Shown: piece after piece, positions 44,771 through 55,958 of the stretch
Numbering within the stretch: position 1 is the first letter of the stretch
Layout of the letters: each line of letters starts with the position of its first letter
NCBI RefSeq assembly: GCF_016808335.1
Contig: NC_053149.1
Span: 32,888,087 to 32,952,086 of the forward strand
Length of the DNA: 64,000 bases
Direction: 5' to 3'
Source of the DNA: Panicum virgatum
Lineage: Eukaryota; Streptophyta; Magnoliopsida; Poales; Poaceae
Translations under genes and position numbers: made by a program
Notes under the pieces: generated by a model
What the model saw: the letters and a program-made list of their open reading frames with translations, nothing else
Told to the model about the DNA's origin: nothing
Database searches by the model: none

Positions 44771-46402
44771 ATGGAGAAGCCATCCTTTCACAGCCTCACT
44801 GCCTCAAGGGGCGAGTTCAATGAGCCACCATCCTCTTCCATATCCGGCTATGAACCATGTCCTGACCTTATAGCTATGGTTCGGGAGTTTTCCTTCTCTA
44901 GGTTAAGTAGCGAGAACCCAGACCACCATCTGCGAGAGTTCGAGCAGCTTTGTTCATGCTTTGCCTCTACAAGCATGAAACAAGATGTCCTCCGGTGGAT
45001 GTTGTTTCCCTTCTCTCTTAAAGGGAGGGCAGAGCAATGGTACATGTCTTATACATATACTGGAAAGGGCAGCTGGGACTCCTCGAAGAAGACATTCTCT
45101 GTCATGTTCTTCTAGCAGAATGAGAAGGAAACTTTAGGCACAACCTGGGCCAAAATTTCGCTCCTAGTGAAGTCCGACCCTACCATGTCGACACTCAATC
45201 CTTTAGTCCTTTGGAAATTTAAGAGGAGTCTCGATAAGGAATCCGCCGATCATCTCAACTCAATCACCGGAGAAGTACCCCTCCATATGTTCCCGGCTGA
45301 GGTTAATAAAATCCTAGATTATATTGCCGAGTATACCTCCTTGTCAACGGAGTCTGATCCTCTCCAAGAGGAATGTGAGTTGACCCATGAGGATCTTCTA
45401 GCGGCTGAACCCAATCTTTCATCTTCCGCATCCTTAGATTCATCTCTAGAAACCTTGCCCGAACCAGGAACATCGGAGGGAGAAGAAATTCACCCCTCGA
45501 AGTTCTCTTCTAGATTCGAGGATGAATCAATGGGAAACAATAGAAACACCTCGAATCTCATAGATGCCCATTCAGGGAAGGAACCTCCCTCTGTCCACAC
45601 CGATCAATCTAGAGATCTCTTGACAGAACCTTCCCTTAGGCCTACGGTACCTCCTTCTCCTCCTGATCCCCATAATGAAGCACCACTCGAGGAAGCCATG
45701 AATGAGGATTGGTCAGATGGAGAGAAATGCTTTTCTGAAGCAATTTGGATTAGCTCACCCTCCACGATCACTCCTTGCTCAATAAGGGGAACTACCGTAG
45801 AAGCCCACATTAACCCCATCATGGAGGTTAATGTTTTGCCATGGCACTTAACGTACACTCTTCTGGGCAATGTTACGTTGAGACCATCCGACACGCTATT
45901 AAGAAGTTGTCCCTTGGGACACATCCTTAAATGTCGAGGGATTGCAAGTGCCGTGCCACTCATAGTAGAAAAAATCGAGGTCAACTTAGATTTCCATATC
46001 TTCAATATCCTCGATTTTGATCTTCTCCTAGGCTCCCCATTTGAAAAACTTCTCATATCTCACGGGAGTCTAGACAAAAAGCTTAGGAAAACCGCTTCTG
46101 CCACTGTCTCTTGCTTAGAAAATTCTATGGCGAAGCATTTTCCCGAGCCAAACCCGCTCAAGGGAATGATGCATGAATCTCCGTTCATATCATCTGAGTC
46201 CATTCTTTTCGAGGTTCCAAAATCTGCCACTTCCGAAGAGAACAACTCGGAAGAAATCCTTCACTTTTGTGAAGATGAACAATCATTATCCCTCTTGAGC
46301 GAGTTTGAGCCTCTTTCCTCTAGCCCCAAGGAAGTTGTTCTCGACCACGATCGAGATTCAACTATGATTTCCCACGATGCACCTCTAGACATGAAGAACT
46401 GA
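44771..46402 (+). pseudogene. Athila-like Gag and protease-like region (element J)
   Basis: The frame begins at the ATG (MEKPSFHSLTASRGEF) and runs 544 codons with a single TAG at 45113-45115. The Gag core has HHLREFEQLCSCF, PFSLKGRAEQWY and NEKETLGTTWAKIS. An acidic spacer follows (EGEEIHPSK). The retropepsin-like segment at about 45760-46060 has TITPCSIRGTTVEA and then HINPIMEVNVLP in place of the Asp triad. A TGA at 46400 is followed in frame by more family sequence ([14 protein letters not shown]) to about 46510, where element H interrupts. It is the best preserved Athila Gag in the window. Confidence 0.84.
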
Positions 46403-46512
46403 TGGGCCACGGAATGTTATGAGGCGCCGACTCTGGAGTCCACAGAAAAGGATTCCATATATGAGCATGGGAGCTTCATCCTAGTGATACCTCAAAAACC
46501 ATGCTCTTTCAA

Positions 46513-47772
46513 TGTCGGTGTTTACCGCCAAGCCTGCTCAGAGATACCCTTAGCAGTTGTTGTCGGTCGAAACCCACCGGCGAGCAGCGACAGGCAACAC
46601 GAAGAGCCAGGAGGTCACCGGAGCGCTGGCAGGCACTGCTCCCTCGTCGATGGCCCGCAATTCCGTCAAGCGCCCGAAGATTTCGTAGAAAGCCGGGCGT
46701 GTCACCTGACCTATACCCGATCAGGAGGGTGCGAACATGCTCCAAACAGTTTCCTGTGTACAAAGACACGTGTAAACATAAGTCCGAGCCGTGGTCGGCT
46801 CCCCGGGACGACTCTTGCATCGGCTTTGAAGAGCCGATCGAGTCCCGGTGTCAGATTGGATCTGTTTGCATCCGGATATTGATGAACAAAGCAAATAACT
46901 GTAAAGCTGCTTCAATTAGATCTAACTAATCTAATCCACGATGGTAAAAGCTTCACTGTTAGATCGAAACATCCTACACGTGATTGGGCCTAATGAACGT
47001 AGCAGATAGCTAAACCATAACCCAAAACAGAGGCCTAAGAACTAGCGAGAGCCGATTCCCGGAACAATCCCTATCAAGGCTAAATAAAGCATCTAGTACA
47101 CCACCGGATCATCCAACCAGTTTGCACGGCCTAATCTAACAGATATTACGCCAACTCTTAAAGAAAAGAGCAAACCATAACAGATTAGATCTACTAGACA
47201 TAAAAGAAGCAGGGTGTTGCCTTTACGCGGCTAACTCTATGCAACGAGAGCTAGTATAAGATGATAACATGATTGCGTAAAGACAACATGATATTCGTAG
47301 ACGATAAGCAACAAAGCACAACAGATCTACTAAAAGCCATGCTACGAACATCAAGATAACTAGCATTACTCGCCATAAAAAACGCTTCAGTACGAGTAAT
47401 ACCAAGGTAAAAGCAAGAACAACGCTGCCTTGATCGCAAGAAGCGATCAGGGCAGCATGGCGCTTACTTGGATGAAACCCTAAGATTAGGAATGGCGATG
47501 CGCCGAGAGTTGTTGTTTGCGAGACGCGATGGCGTTCTCTTCTTATGAATAACATAGGGTACATATTTATAGTCCGGAGACTTGGGAAACAATCTAAACT
47601 AATCTTGTCCCGATCGTACTCTATCTCTAATCTTGAACTAAATCTAAGATACATGGCCCATGTGGCCCAGATGCTCACGCAGGAGCCGATTTATAAGCCT
47701 TCTTAATCTCCTGCTTCAAGCCCATCTTGCTTTCGGCCCATAAATTAATCCTGTTAATTTATGGCGATAACA
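46513..47772 (-). repeat. 3' LTR of Tat-like element H
   Basis: The 1260 bp LTR reads on the minus strand from TGTTATCGCCATAAATTAAC to GCGGTAAACACCGACA. A polypurine tract directly precedes it on that strand, which fixes the orientation. A second copy for comparison is outside the window. The plus-strand 3' half is AT-rich with no coding signal; the 142-codon and 151-codon open frames over it are not supported. Confidence 0.75.
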
Positions 47773-47800
47773 CATGCCCCCCTGGTTTTGGCAATGATAG
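47773..47800 (-). other. Polypurine tract of element H
   Basis: On the minus strand, CCAAAACCAGGGGGGCATG lies immediately before the LTR start TGTTATCG. It is a typical plus-strand primer tract for Ty3 elements. Confidence 0.75.
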
Positions 47801-47936
47801 TTCCAAAACCACTCCGTCGCTTCATCTTCCCGTTAATGCTCATTAAACACACTGCAACCACCAAGGAAGACGCAATGTCTCTGCAACTGGCTCCTCGAAG
47901 AATGTGAAACTGCCGATCCGTCTTCCATCTTTTCAC

Positions 47937-47944
47937 TATTTAAT
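47937..47944 (+). promoter_or_regulatory. TATA-like box of the antisense acidic ORF
   Basis: TATTTAAT lies 88 bp before the ATG at 48032 and 165 bp outside the 3' LTR edge, in a CT-rich leader context. A promoter role is inferred from position and sequence only. Confidence 0.45.
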
Positions 47945-48031
47945 CTCACCCCGAATCGGCTTTTCTTCACAGCAAACTCCTTCTTCCTCCCAGAGCCAAA
48001 TAGCGCAAAAAACCCCACTCCTCTGCCAGCC

Positions 48032-48586
48032 ATGGCGATCACTTCTTCCTCTGGCTCCAACTCCTTCAGAGATTCCTCTTCTTCTTCCTCTTCTCCCTCT
48101 TCTTCTTTTTCTCTTTCCGCCTCCTCCATCGACTCCATCCCGGAGAGTCGGGAGCCGACGCCGGAGTGGGACCCAACTGCAGCGCATGAAGCGCTGGCTC
48201 CTCTGCATTGGGATGCAGAGGAGTTCGATTTCGGGGTCGTCTCCGAGGAAGATGAGCCCGAAACTGAAGGAGAGGAAGACCTCTAGTTCCTGTTCCAAGG
48301 GGAACTGGAGAGCAGCGAAGACAACGTCTTCTCCTGGGAGGGAGCCGACTCCTCCTCGAAAGATGAGATCGACTCCACCTCCGATGACGACGAGCCGATG
48401 GGCGGAAAGCCCTTCCGGTTCCTCGGGTCCTCCGAGGAGGACTGCGAGGAAGAGAACAGCGGCGGCGACGGCCGAAGCGACTTCGGGTCCGAGGGTGGCA
48501 GCAGCGCCTTCGGCAGTGACAACGATGATGACGACGACGACAGCGGGAACACGCCGGCCCGAAGCCCCAAGCGCCGTAGGTACTAG
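48032..48586 (+). pseudogene. Acidic Ser-rich ORF, antisense in Tat element H
   Basis: The 184-codon frame starts at an ATG in good plant context (GCCATGGCG) and ends at TAG 48584-48586. A Ser-rich N-terminus (residues 4-35) is followed by WDPTAAHEALAPLHWDAEEFDF, several Glu/Asp runs (DNDDDDDDSG near the end) and a basic end SPKRRRY that could serve nuclear import. One TAG at 48284-48286 (codon 85) breaks it; the frame continues normally, so CAG is the likely ancestral codon. I recognise it as a recurrent hypothetical protein of grass genomes, function unknown. A poly(A)-like AATGAAA lies near 48691. Confidence 0.62.
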
Positions 48587-48768
48587 TTACCTACGAGCAG
48601 TACTGTAGCATCGTAGGGGTAGGATCACAAAGCCGAAGGATTAATTCCTTTGTAACAATCGGCTTTTCCTTGTAAGAAACCTTTCCTTTCTAATGAAATT
48701 GAATTTCCTTCAATTCCTTGTGTCTGATGTTTATTTTCCAAAAAGCCAATGGCAACGCATCAGGCTTC

Positions 48769-48776
48769 TATAAATA
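48769..48776 (+). promoter_or_regulatory. TATA box of the antisense plant-mobile-domain gene
   Basis: TATAAATA lies 206 bp before the presumed start codon at 48982, after the end of the acidic ORF. It suggests a second, separate transcription unit. Inference from sequence and position. Confidence 0.5.
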
Positions 48777-48981
48777 TCCAAGAGCCGACGAAATTCAAAC
48801 TAGAAGCAACCCGCACAAGAGTAGAGTATCACTTCCACCTTGAACCGAACTCGAAACAAGCTCTCAAATCAGAGCGTAATTCGAAAACCCAGCCCTACAA
48901 ATTCGAGCAAGAACTCTTCAAGCATCCAGAATTCGAATCAGAGCCCATAGCAACCAAACCCCAAGTCAACGGATCTGAGCC

Positions 48982-51945
48982 ATGGCAGACTCTGCAACTC
49001 AGACAACAAATCCTACTGCTGATGATGCAACCGGTGATGCGGCAATCTGCGGCCTGAAGGTAATACTCAGCCTAATCCTTTAGTTTCCCTCAGCTTATCA
49101 AGCCTCTGAAATACTAAACTCTGAAACATGACACCATATGCATACTTCTGAATTTCTGAACTTTAAGTGTCAGACATCCTTCTGCCGCATCCCTCCAATC
49201 CAAAATCTTTATGTCTTGGCCCACGAACCTATGAAAATCCCATAGATTTGATCTCGTGTGAAGCAAATAGGATCCCTTTCGTGAGTCAAAACATCGATTT
49301 GAACCTCTGGGCCGACTGCTTAAGAGCCTGGCCCAACCCTCCTAGAGCTGGATTACATGGTACAGCAGAGTAGCAAAAGCTTATATGCCCTTGTGGCAAG
49401 ATTTGAACATAGCCGATGCACTTAGCTTATCACTATCACCCCTTGACAAAGATGAAAACCTTCTGAAAACCATCGGCTATTTTTGGTCTGATGCCCTGAA
49501 CTGTTTCCTCTTCGGTCATGAACCCATGACCATTACTCTGCTAGATGTCACCATGATCACTGGCCTAGACATTAAATCTCCTAATCCAGCTGCCCACAAA
49601 ATGGCAGAAGTCCCCTTCAAACTTTCTTCCAAAGTCAACTACACAAACTGGGGTACTTACATGAATCAGCACATGAAAACAAAAGGTCCAGTGACTGAAA
49701 AGGAACACACAGCCTACTTAAATCTTTGGCTAGAACACTTCATCTTCTGTGGTCCCTCTTTAGCTCCAACTAAGAACTATCTTCCCTTGGCCTATCACCT
49801 GGCCCATGGCAATTACATCGGCCTAGGAAAACTCTTTCTTGAAGAAACCTACAGATATCTCCATTTGATGACATCTAACTTGCTTAACCAAAAGAACCTA
49901 AGAACTGGAGGCCCTTGGTGGTTTATTCAGTTGTGGGCACAACTATACTTTCAGCATCATATCCCCAACTTCCAAGGCCTAACCAATAACTCTTTTCCTG
50001 ATGAGAGAGGCAAACCAATTAGATGTACTAGCTATGGCCAAGCTTTATTTAGCCTTCCTGGTAGTAAACTGAATTCAACAGATGCAGCAAACTGGTTCAG
50101 AGTCTTCTATAAAAGGCTTAGAGAATCCCCTTTCCTTTCCATTTACTGAATCTGAATCTTTCGAGAACCCAACTGCCTTCAGACTAGATAATTTTGCCAA
50201 TGACGACAGCACTCGGCATCTATATTCCCTGATGATTCGACCCGGCTTCCTTCCTGTTGGCATCAGCACCTCTAATAGAATTATCAAGCTAGGTTATGAA
50301 TCTTACCAACCAGCCATAGCAGCTCGGCAATTTGGCCTAGGACAGGTCCCTCCCCACTTCCATATTCACCACTTGGTGGAGAGCAGAGCCGATCTGCCTT
50401 ACGGTCTCACCAGCTCAAGATGCTACAGCATGTTTAATGACCTCCACATTCCAATACTAGTCAATCTATCCTTTGATCCTTCATCGATCGATTTTAGCAC
50501 ATGGTGGGGAATGTAGAAAACCCATGTTTTCAGAAAAGCTCTAGGTCCTCGACTGCAGCAAATTGATCCTGAATATGTAATCCCCGAGGAAGAGGTACTG
50601 AATTTATGCATTTTGCTCTTTCTAGATCATCCATTCCTTTACCTGACTAATCCTTGCTCACCCTGTTGGCAGCAACAAGATGGTCCAGAACCTATGACCA
50701 GCAACGGGGAGCCATTCCACTTTCTTCCAACTGCTCCTGATGTACTTTTCTGCAAAGGATCACCATCAATGAAGAAAGTGATAATGACTATTCAGCCAGA
50801 CTTACTTCAGCTGGCTTCCAAATGAAGACAAACTTTTGCAAGCATTGCCCCCCGAGTCTTGACCAAGAAAATGAAGATGATCACTAGACGAGTCATCAAG
50901 AAACCAGCACTAGCTTCCCCGAGTCCATCAGAGTCCAACACCAACCTGGTAACTCATCTTCTAAAACTTCTTCTTTATTGCACACACATGTACTCTGGTT
51001 GACTGTAATTCTATTTTCAGGACATGGCTGAAGACATCTCCAACGCAGAAAGCCCAGTACAACATGAGATGACTGCAAATCCCAATATACTGATAGAGGC
51101 AAATGAAGGGCAAGCTGACGCAGTCAATGTTCTTGACGACGACACAAACTCTATTAGGACAATCGCTCTTGAACCGCCCAATGCTTCTTCTTCAGAATAG
51201 GTAACATTACAAGAACCAATCCTGAACCAGCCGATAGCTTCATAAATGCATCTTGCTCTAACTCCAGATATGTCCATAGGGCTTTGACATTTCAGGTTTG
51301 CTTTCCTTTGACCCAGCATCAATGGGTCTGACTACCCCTGGAGCAAAAACACCATCTTTGCAGCAATCAGCTAATTTGGCACATCAGCTTCAATTCATCA
51401 AGGATCTACTATCTGCTCCACTCACTGCTCTAGTTGGTGATTCCAGTGAAATAAAGAACATCTTCGAGCAAATAGAATCCCAACTCCCGGAGCCATTGCA
51501 AATCAAGCTCTGGCCAGCCAGCAATCTTCCATTCTTCCGGGTAGAAGTGAATAAAGCACGACAAAGAATAGAAGCACATCGCTCTCAAGCTTCTCTGAAA
51601 GCTGACATTACCCAAAAGTGCAAGGCCCTCAACCAGAAGAAGGCAACTCTAGATATCAAAGCTGACGTGTCTGCCAACATGAACCGACTCGACCTCCTGA
51701 AGAAAGAACTGGTGGAACTCGAAGAAAAAGTCCGCACCACCAAGAAACTCATCCAGGCCGAGGAAGCTTCTATTGCAAACTCCAAACAAGAAACCCAGGA
51801 AATAGCCGAGCAGATACAAGTAGAGTTTGCAGAGATAAGCACCTTGAGTCGGCAGATAATAACAAGCGATGACAAGGATGACGAAGCAATCTTAGCACGA
51901 GCAGACGCCGTCCGCAGAGAAGCCATCCATGCCATAGAAGAATAA
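48982..51945 (+). pseudogene. Plant mobile domain gene with C-terminal coiled coil, antisense in Tat element H
   Basis: Exon 1 (48982-49059, 26 codons, MADSATQTTNPTADD) ends at a GTAATA donor; exon 2 starts at about 49168 or 49174. The mobile domain spans about 49190-50520, with blocks IDLNLWADCLRAWP, SRVAKAYMPLWQDL, ENLLKTIGYFWSDALNCFLF and PMTITLLDVTMITGLDI, then GPWWFIQLWAQLYF. Introns with GT-AG ends follow at about 50595-50672, 50949-51020 and 51201-51295. The last exon encodes a Lys/Glu-rich coiled coil (about residues LNQKKATLDIKADV to RREAIHAIEE-stop). Frameshifts near 49246, 49346 and 50130 and several stops show decay. Host proteins with this domain are the MAIN-type nuclear factors; the role inside retroelements is unknown. 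Confidence 0.68.
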
Positions 51946-52248
51946 CTGAACCAGTAGATAGGCTCAAGAAACAATTATTACTGCATGTTAACCTGAAACT
52001 TGTAACATCTTAAGTCGATGGTTACACATCGGCTGTTCTCACTTCTCATATATATTCTTTTTTTTACTGGCCAACTCAACGTGTTGGCCTATCCTTTTTT
52101 TTTACTGGCCAACTCAACGTGTTGGCCTATCCTTTTTTTTTACTGGCCAACTCAACGTGTTGGCCTATCTCTTTTCTCTTTTTTTTTTCCAGCCAACTCA
52201 ACGTGTTGGCCTTTCTCAGTACAGCCGGATGGATCTCATCGGCTCTTG
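51946..52248 (+). repeat. Tandem array of hairpin units with poly(T) spacers
   Basis: At about 52066-52213 four units of TGGCCAACTCAACGTGTTGGCC (last unit slightly changed) are spaced by runs of eight to ten T. Each unit can fold as a stem of GGCCAAC with GTTGGCC. The array lies between the convergent 3' ends of the antisense gene (stop at 51945) and pol (stop at 52249). The flanks hold nothing else recognisable. Confidence 0.8.
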
Positions 52249-52451
52249 TTACTCGCTTTCCCACATGCTCGGGAAATACTTCTTGAGGTGTTGACCATTG
52301 ACAGCAACAGGAAACTTGATGCCGTCCAATTCCTCGAGCATGTATGCATTCCCAGGCAAAACCTGATCAACCTTGTACGGCCCGTGCCAAGTTGGAGACC
52401 ACTTGCTATACTTTTAACCTTTAGTCCCCAATGGCAATACTGCCTCCCAGA
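52249..52451 (-). pseudogene. Integrase C-terminal end (Tat element H), truncated
   Basis: The minus strand encodes KWSPTWHGPYKVDQVLPGNA, then YMLEELDG, and LKKYFPSMWES before a TAA at 52251-52249. This is the GPY/F-type end of Ty3 integrases. A TAA just upstream of KYSKW and the insertion of Tekay copy I at 52452 mark it as broken. It fixes the sense strand of element H as minus. Confidence 0.7.
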
Positions 52452-55400
52452 TGTAACACCCGGTTTATAAAAGAACATAAACCGAGCAATCATATACGTG
52501 CCAGGATCCAGTCACACGTATATACAACAGAATGAACAGTATATCATAGCACATATCACGTAAAAAGATATAATAAAGCGAATACGAATGTTATTTATTA
52601 CAATAATGACAAAAAAGTCTGATACAGCGGAAGCGAAGTACAAAAATACGAAAAAGCTCTCCGAAGCTGGAGCTGGGCGCCACAGGGACGTCGACTGGGA
52701 GACGAAGCACCTAGAAGTCCTCGTAGTCCTGGTAGCGCTGGACGAACTCCCTCGTGTCGGCAGGAACTGAGCAGCAGTAGCGTAGCCAAGAGGAAAAAGT
52801 AGAGAAGAGGCAAGAGTGAGTACCCAACTTGTACTCAACAAGTATAACACAAACTATGAGGCTCTAGGCTGGCTGACTCAACTGCATTAGCTTTTAAGCT
52901 TGGCAAAATTTTATTAAAGCTATTTACTACGAGTTGATGAATTACCATTAACCCAGTTGCATAGTAATTAATCAGAATTAATTATGAAACTACTGAGAAC
53001 CAAACCGAAACCAAGCCACCAAGGTAACCCCGAGAAGCACCTCCCTCGTCGGAAGGAGATAACTTCACTAATCAAAAGGAGGATCTGGGCCGCTCATAAC
53101 CGTGAGCACGGCTAGTATACCAGTTTTACACTCTGCAGAGGTTGCACATCTTTACCCACAAGTCGTGAGCTATGCCAGTTGTTCATCACACTTCCTTAGG
53201 TGAGATGGCCAGCGACTCACTACGAGGCCTTTAAAAAGAATCTCGTTGGTAAGGCGTAACCGCGAGAGTTAGGTCGGCGACGATGGGGCCCACCTCCGGG
53301 GGTACAAGCACAGGAGCGCAATCCAAGCACAGACCAAGCCGGAGGAGCAGGGACCATTGAAGCTTACTACTCTTGCCCCGCAGGTAAGTTACTCCAAACC
53401 AAAAAGATCTAATTATTACGCCAAGTCTATCCCATTCTAGCCTTGTGGTAACGCTGTTGTTCCAGGTTGTCGCTCTATGAACCGGTCCTTATGGAGAGTG
53501 GCCAACCAGGCAGTAAGCACCGTACTGGCCCCCTAAACCATGTTTCTACAAAAACAACTTTTAACGAGACGTGAGCCACTCAAGCCACACAGAGTGCCAC
53601 TTTCAGAATTAAGTTCAAGTAAACCATTAATCAAATTAATTAAAAAGGACCAGAGTGTGTTATAGTGCAGCAACCTAGCACAACTAACCAAAATGCAACC
53701 CCAAAGGTATATATAAAGGATATAAACTGGCTAGGAAATCCTTAAAGGCATACAGAATTAAAATGCAGTATGAAATTGTATTTAAAGTGATAGGTTGTTC
53801 ATGTTACACTTGCCTTCCTCGTACTGCTCTGGCTGCTGCTCAAAGTGCTCGGAAGACGGCTGCTCCGGGTACTGGTACTGGGGCTCCTCAGATGGATCAA
53901 CGTCTACTCACGAACACATGGCCAAAACAATGCACGATAATAAGAATACAAGCAAACACTAACAAAAACTAAGAAACAATACATAAAAACAGCAAGAAAA
54001 ACTAAGCTAAAGCTATTCTACTCGTTACAACGATCGCGTGGATATAAAGAACGCTAAAAACGGAGCTAAAACGCATTTTCTGGGCTAAAAACAAGTTCTA
54101 GGGGCTTATTTGTAAGAAAACTGAAGTTTCCAGGGACTTTTCTGCTAAAACTGAGGACTAAAACGTAATTAACGACTAAATCTGTGGGCTAGCGTGCAAA
54201 AGGCCAGGTGCTGGACGGCGGGTTCAAAAACTAAAAAGATCAGGGTTCAAAACATAAAAACCAGGACTGAACTGTAAATATTTTTGAACATGGGTGGACT
54301 GCGGGTTGAATCAGGGAAAAGTCAGGGGCTCTTTAGCAAAAAGTCAAGGCCGAACCGGTATCTACGCGTATGGGCCATTGGATCTTGATCTCGTGGCTCA
54401 GCGCGGTTTTGGATTTAGATCTAATCTAATCCGTAGATTACGGATCGGACGGCTGGGACTTGTTTGGGCGCGGGCTGGCGGCGCAAACCGCCGGAGCAGA
54501 GCTCCGCGGCGGTGAGCTCGCCGGAGCTGGCCGTCCGGCCGCTACAGGGGCTCGTTTGAGTCGGGGAAAGGCCGTGGAGCATGCCCGCGGCACGCGTAAA
54601 ACAACTGGGCCAAAAGCGGAGCATGGGGACGCCCTGGGCGGCGGTTGTTGTGCGGGCGGCGACCCTACGCGACAGGGCTCGTCGGCGCGCGAGATTCAAG
54701 CCTTGCTGTAAGCTATGTGTGAGTGCAAAGGGCGCGGGAAGTTTCTGTGTAGCACGGGCAACTATTGTGGGTTTCGTGGGGGGCCAAACAAGGCTGCAGC
54801 GAGTCCGCCACGGCGAACCGCGGGGCTGCGCAGCAGCGGAACTCCGGTGAACGGCGTCCCGGTCACTGCAAGGGCTACGGCCTATCTAACCTGGCACAAA
54901 AGGGCAAGGGAGGGGCACTGGTTCTTACTGAGGGTTCAGCTTGGCCGGAGAAGGAGCGCAGCGTCGACGGCGATGCTGACCGGCGGCGAGGCGGGAGCAG
55001 AGCTCGTGGACGAGGTCGAGGGAGGGGTGCGCCGGGCTCCTGGACGCCTCGGATCGACGCGGGGTGCTCCTGCGGTGGCGGTGGGGGGGTCAGCGTGGCC
55101 AGAGCAAGGCCGGCGGTAAGAAATCGTGAGAGGGAAAACTCACCGGCGGCAGCGGGGGTGTTCTGCTTCGACTCCGGGAACACGGGCGGCGCGGCTAGGG
55201 TTTTGGGGTGGCGGCGGGGTGGAGTGAGGAGGCAGGGGCCCGGGTGGGGGCTAATTAAAGGGGGCCCCGGGGATTTCGGCGTGCGAGCCCGGGCGGAGTC
55301 GCGGCGGAGATCGCGGGGCAGCCGTTGCTGCGCTGCGCGGAGGCGGAGGGGACGGAGCTGACTGGTGGGCCCGGCTGGCAGCGACGGGGAGAGGGGCAAC

Positions 55401-55922
55401 GCGCGGCTGAGAGCGGGCGCTGGCTGGTGGGGTCGGGCTGTCAGGCGGTGCGGGGCGACTTGGGCGCTGGGCGAGCGGCCTGCGCGGGATGGGCCGTGCG
55501 GAGCTGGGCCAAGCCGGAGGGTGTGGGCCGAGCGCGAAAGTGGAGCCGTGGGACCGGGCTGGGCCCGCGGGAAGAGGAAGGGGGAAGGGAGATGGGCCGG
55601 GGAGAGGCTGGGTCGGGCTAGATATTGGGTTTGGGTTTGCTTTGGATTTTCTGTTTTCTCCTTCTCTTTTCTATTTCTAAACAAATCAAATCTAATTGAA
55701 TTCAAACCAAATTTGAATTCAAACCCTATGCACTCAACCAAACAAATAAAACTTATGCACCAGCATGAATGCACAAACAAGTTTAAACCTAAAATAAATT
55801 TTAATTACTTAAGGAACAAAATTTTAGATTAAATGTAAGTCTAACACAATAAACCTTAGAAAATTAAATAAAGACCAATTAAATTTATTATTAAAAGCTG
55901 AAATTTATATTAGGGTGTTACA
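52452..55922 (-). repeat. 3' LTR of Tekay copy I
   Basis: The LTR is 3471 bp, with TGTAACACCC at 52452 and GGGTGTTACA ending at 55922. It contains the Gln-rich coding-like segment on the minus strand at about 53806-53900 and the YQDYEDF-stop segment at about 52711-52766. The GC-rich promoter-proximal block (54440-55620) gives long spurious open frames on both strands. Confidence 0.95.
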
Positions 55923-55942
55923 GACCCTACCCCCTTAAAGAA
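55923..55942 (-). other. Polypurine tract of copy I
   Basis: On the minus strand CTTTAAGGGGGTAGGGTC lies directly before the 3' LTR. It matches the tract of copy E with one A-to-G change. Confidence 0.85.
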
Positions 55943-55958
55943 ATCTCGTCCCCGAGAT

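Larger units (their letters stand above)
43232..46512 (+). mobile_element. Athila-like element J (5' part)
   Basis: This plus-strand element has its full 5' LTR, an Asp-tRNA primer site and a nearly intact Gag/protease-like frame, and is interrupted at 46513 by Tat element H. It is inserted in Tat element L, with candidate TSD ATGAT (43227-43231). RT, integrase and 3' LTR are expected beyond the right window edge. Confidence 0.85.
46513..52451 (-). mobile_element. Tat-like element H (3' part) carrying antisense genes
   Basis: On the minus strand, from right to left: the C-terminal end of integrase (52249-52451), a long accessory region, a polypurine tract (47773-47800) and a 3' LTR (46513-47772). 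The accessory region carries, on the opposite strand, an acidic ORF and a multi-exon plant-mobile-domain gene. Antisense extra ORFs between integrase and 3' LTR are known for Tat-lineage elements. The element is inserted in J (candidate TSD TTCAA, 46508-46512) and interrupted by Tekay copy I at 52452. Confidence 0.8.

Noticed and set aside
52060..52215. Direct-repeat array considered as CRISPR
   Set aside because: The spacers are homopolymer T runs, not unique sequences, there are no cas genes, and the context is a plant retroelement.
54875..55780. 301-codon open frame on the minus strand of LTR I, and similar long frames in the GC-rich blocks of LTRs A, E and F
   Set aside because: Stop codons are rare in GC-rich DNA, so several overlapping frames are open on both strands. 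The product is low-complexity Pro/Arg/Ala, is not kept in frame between LTRs and shows no domain.
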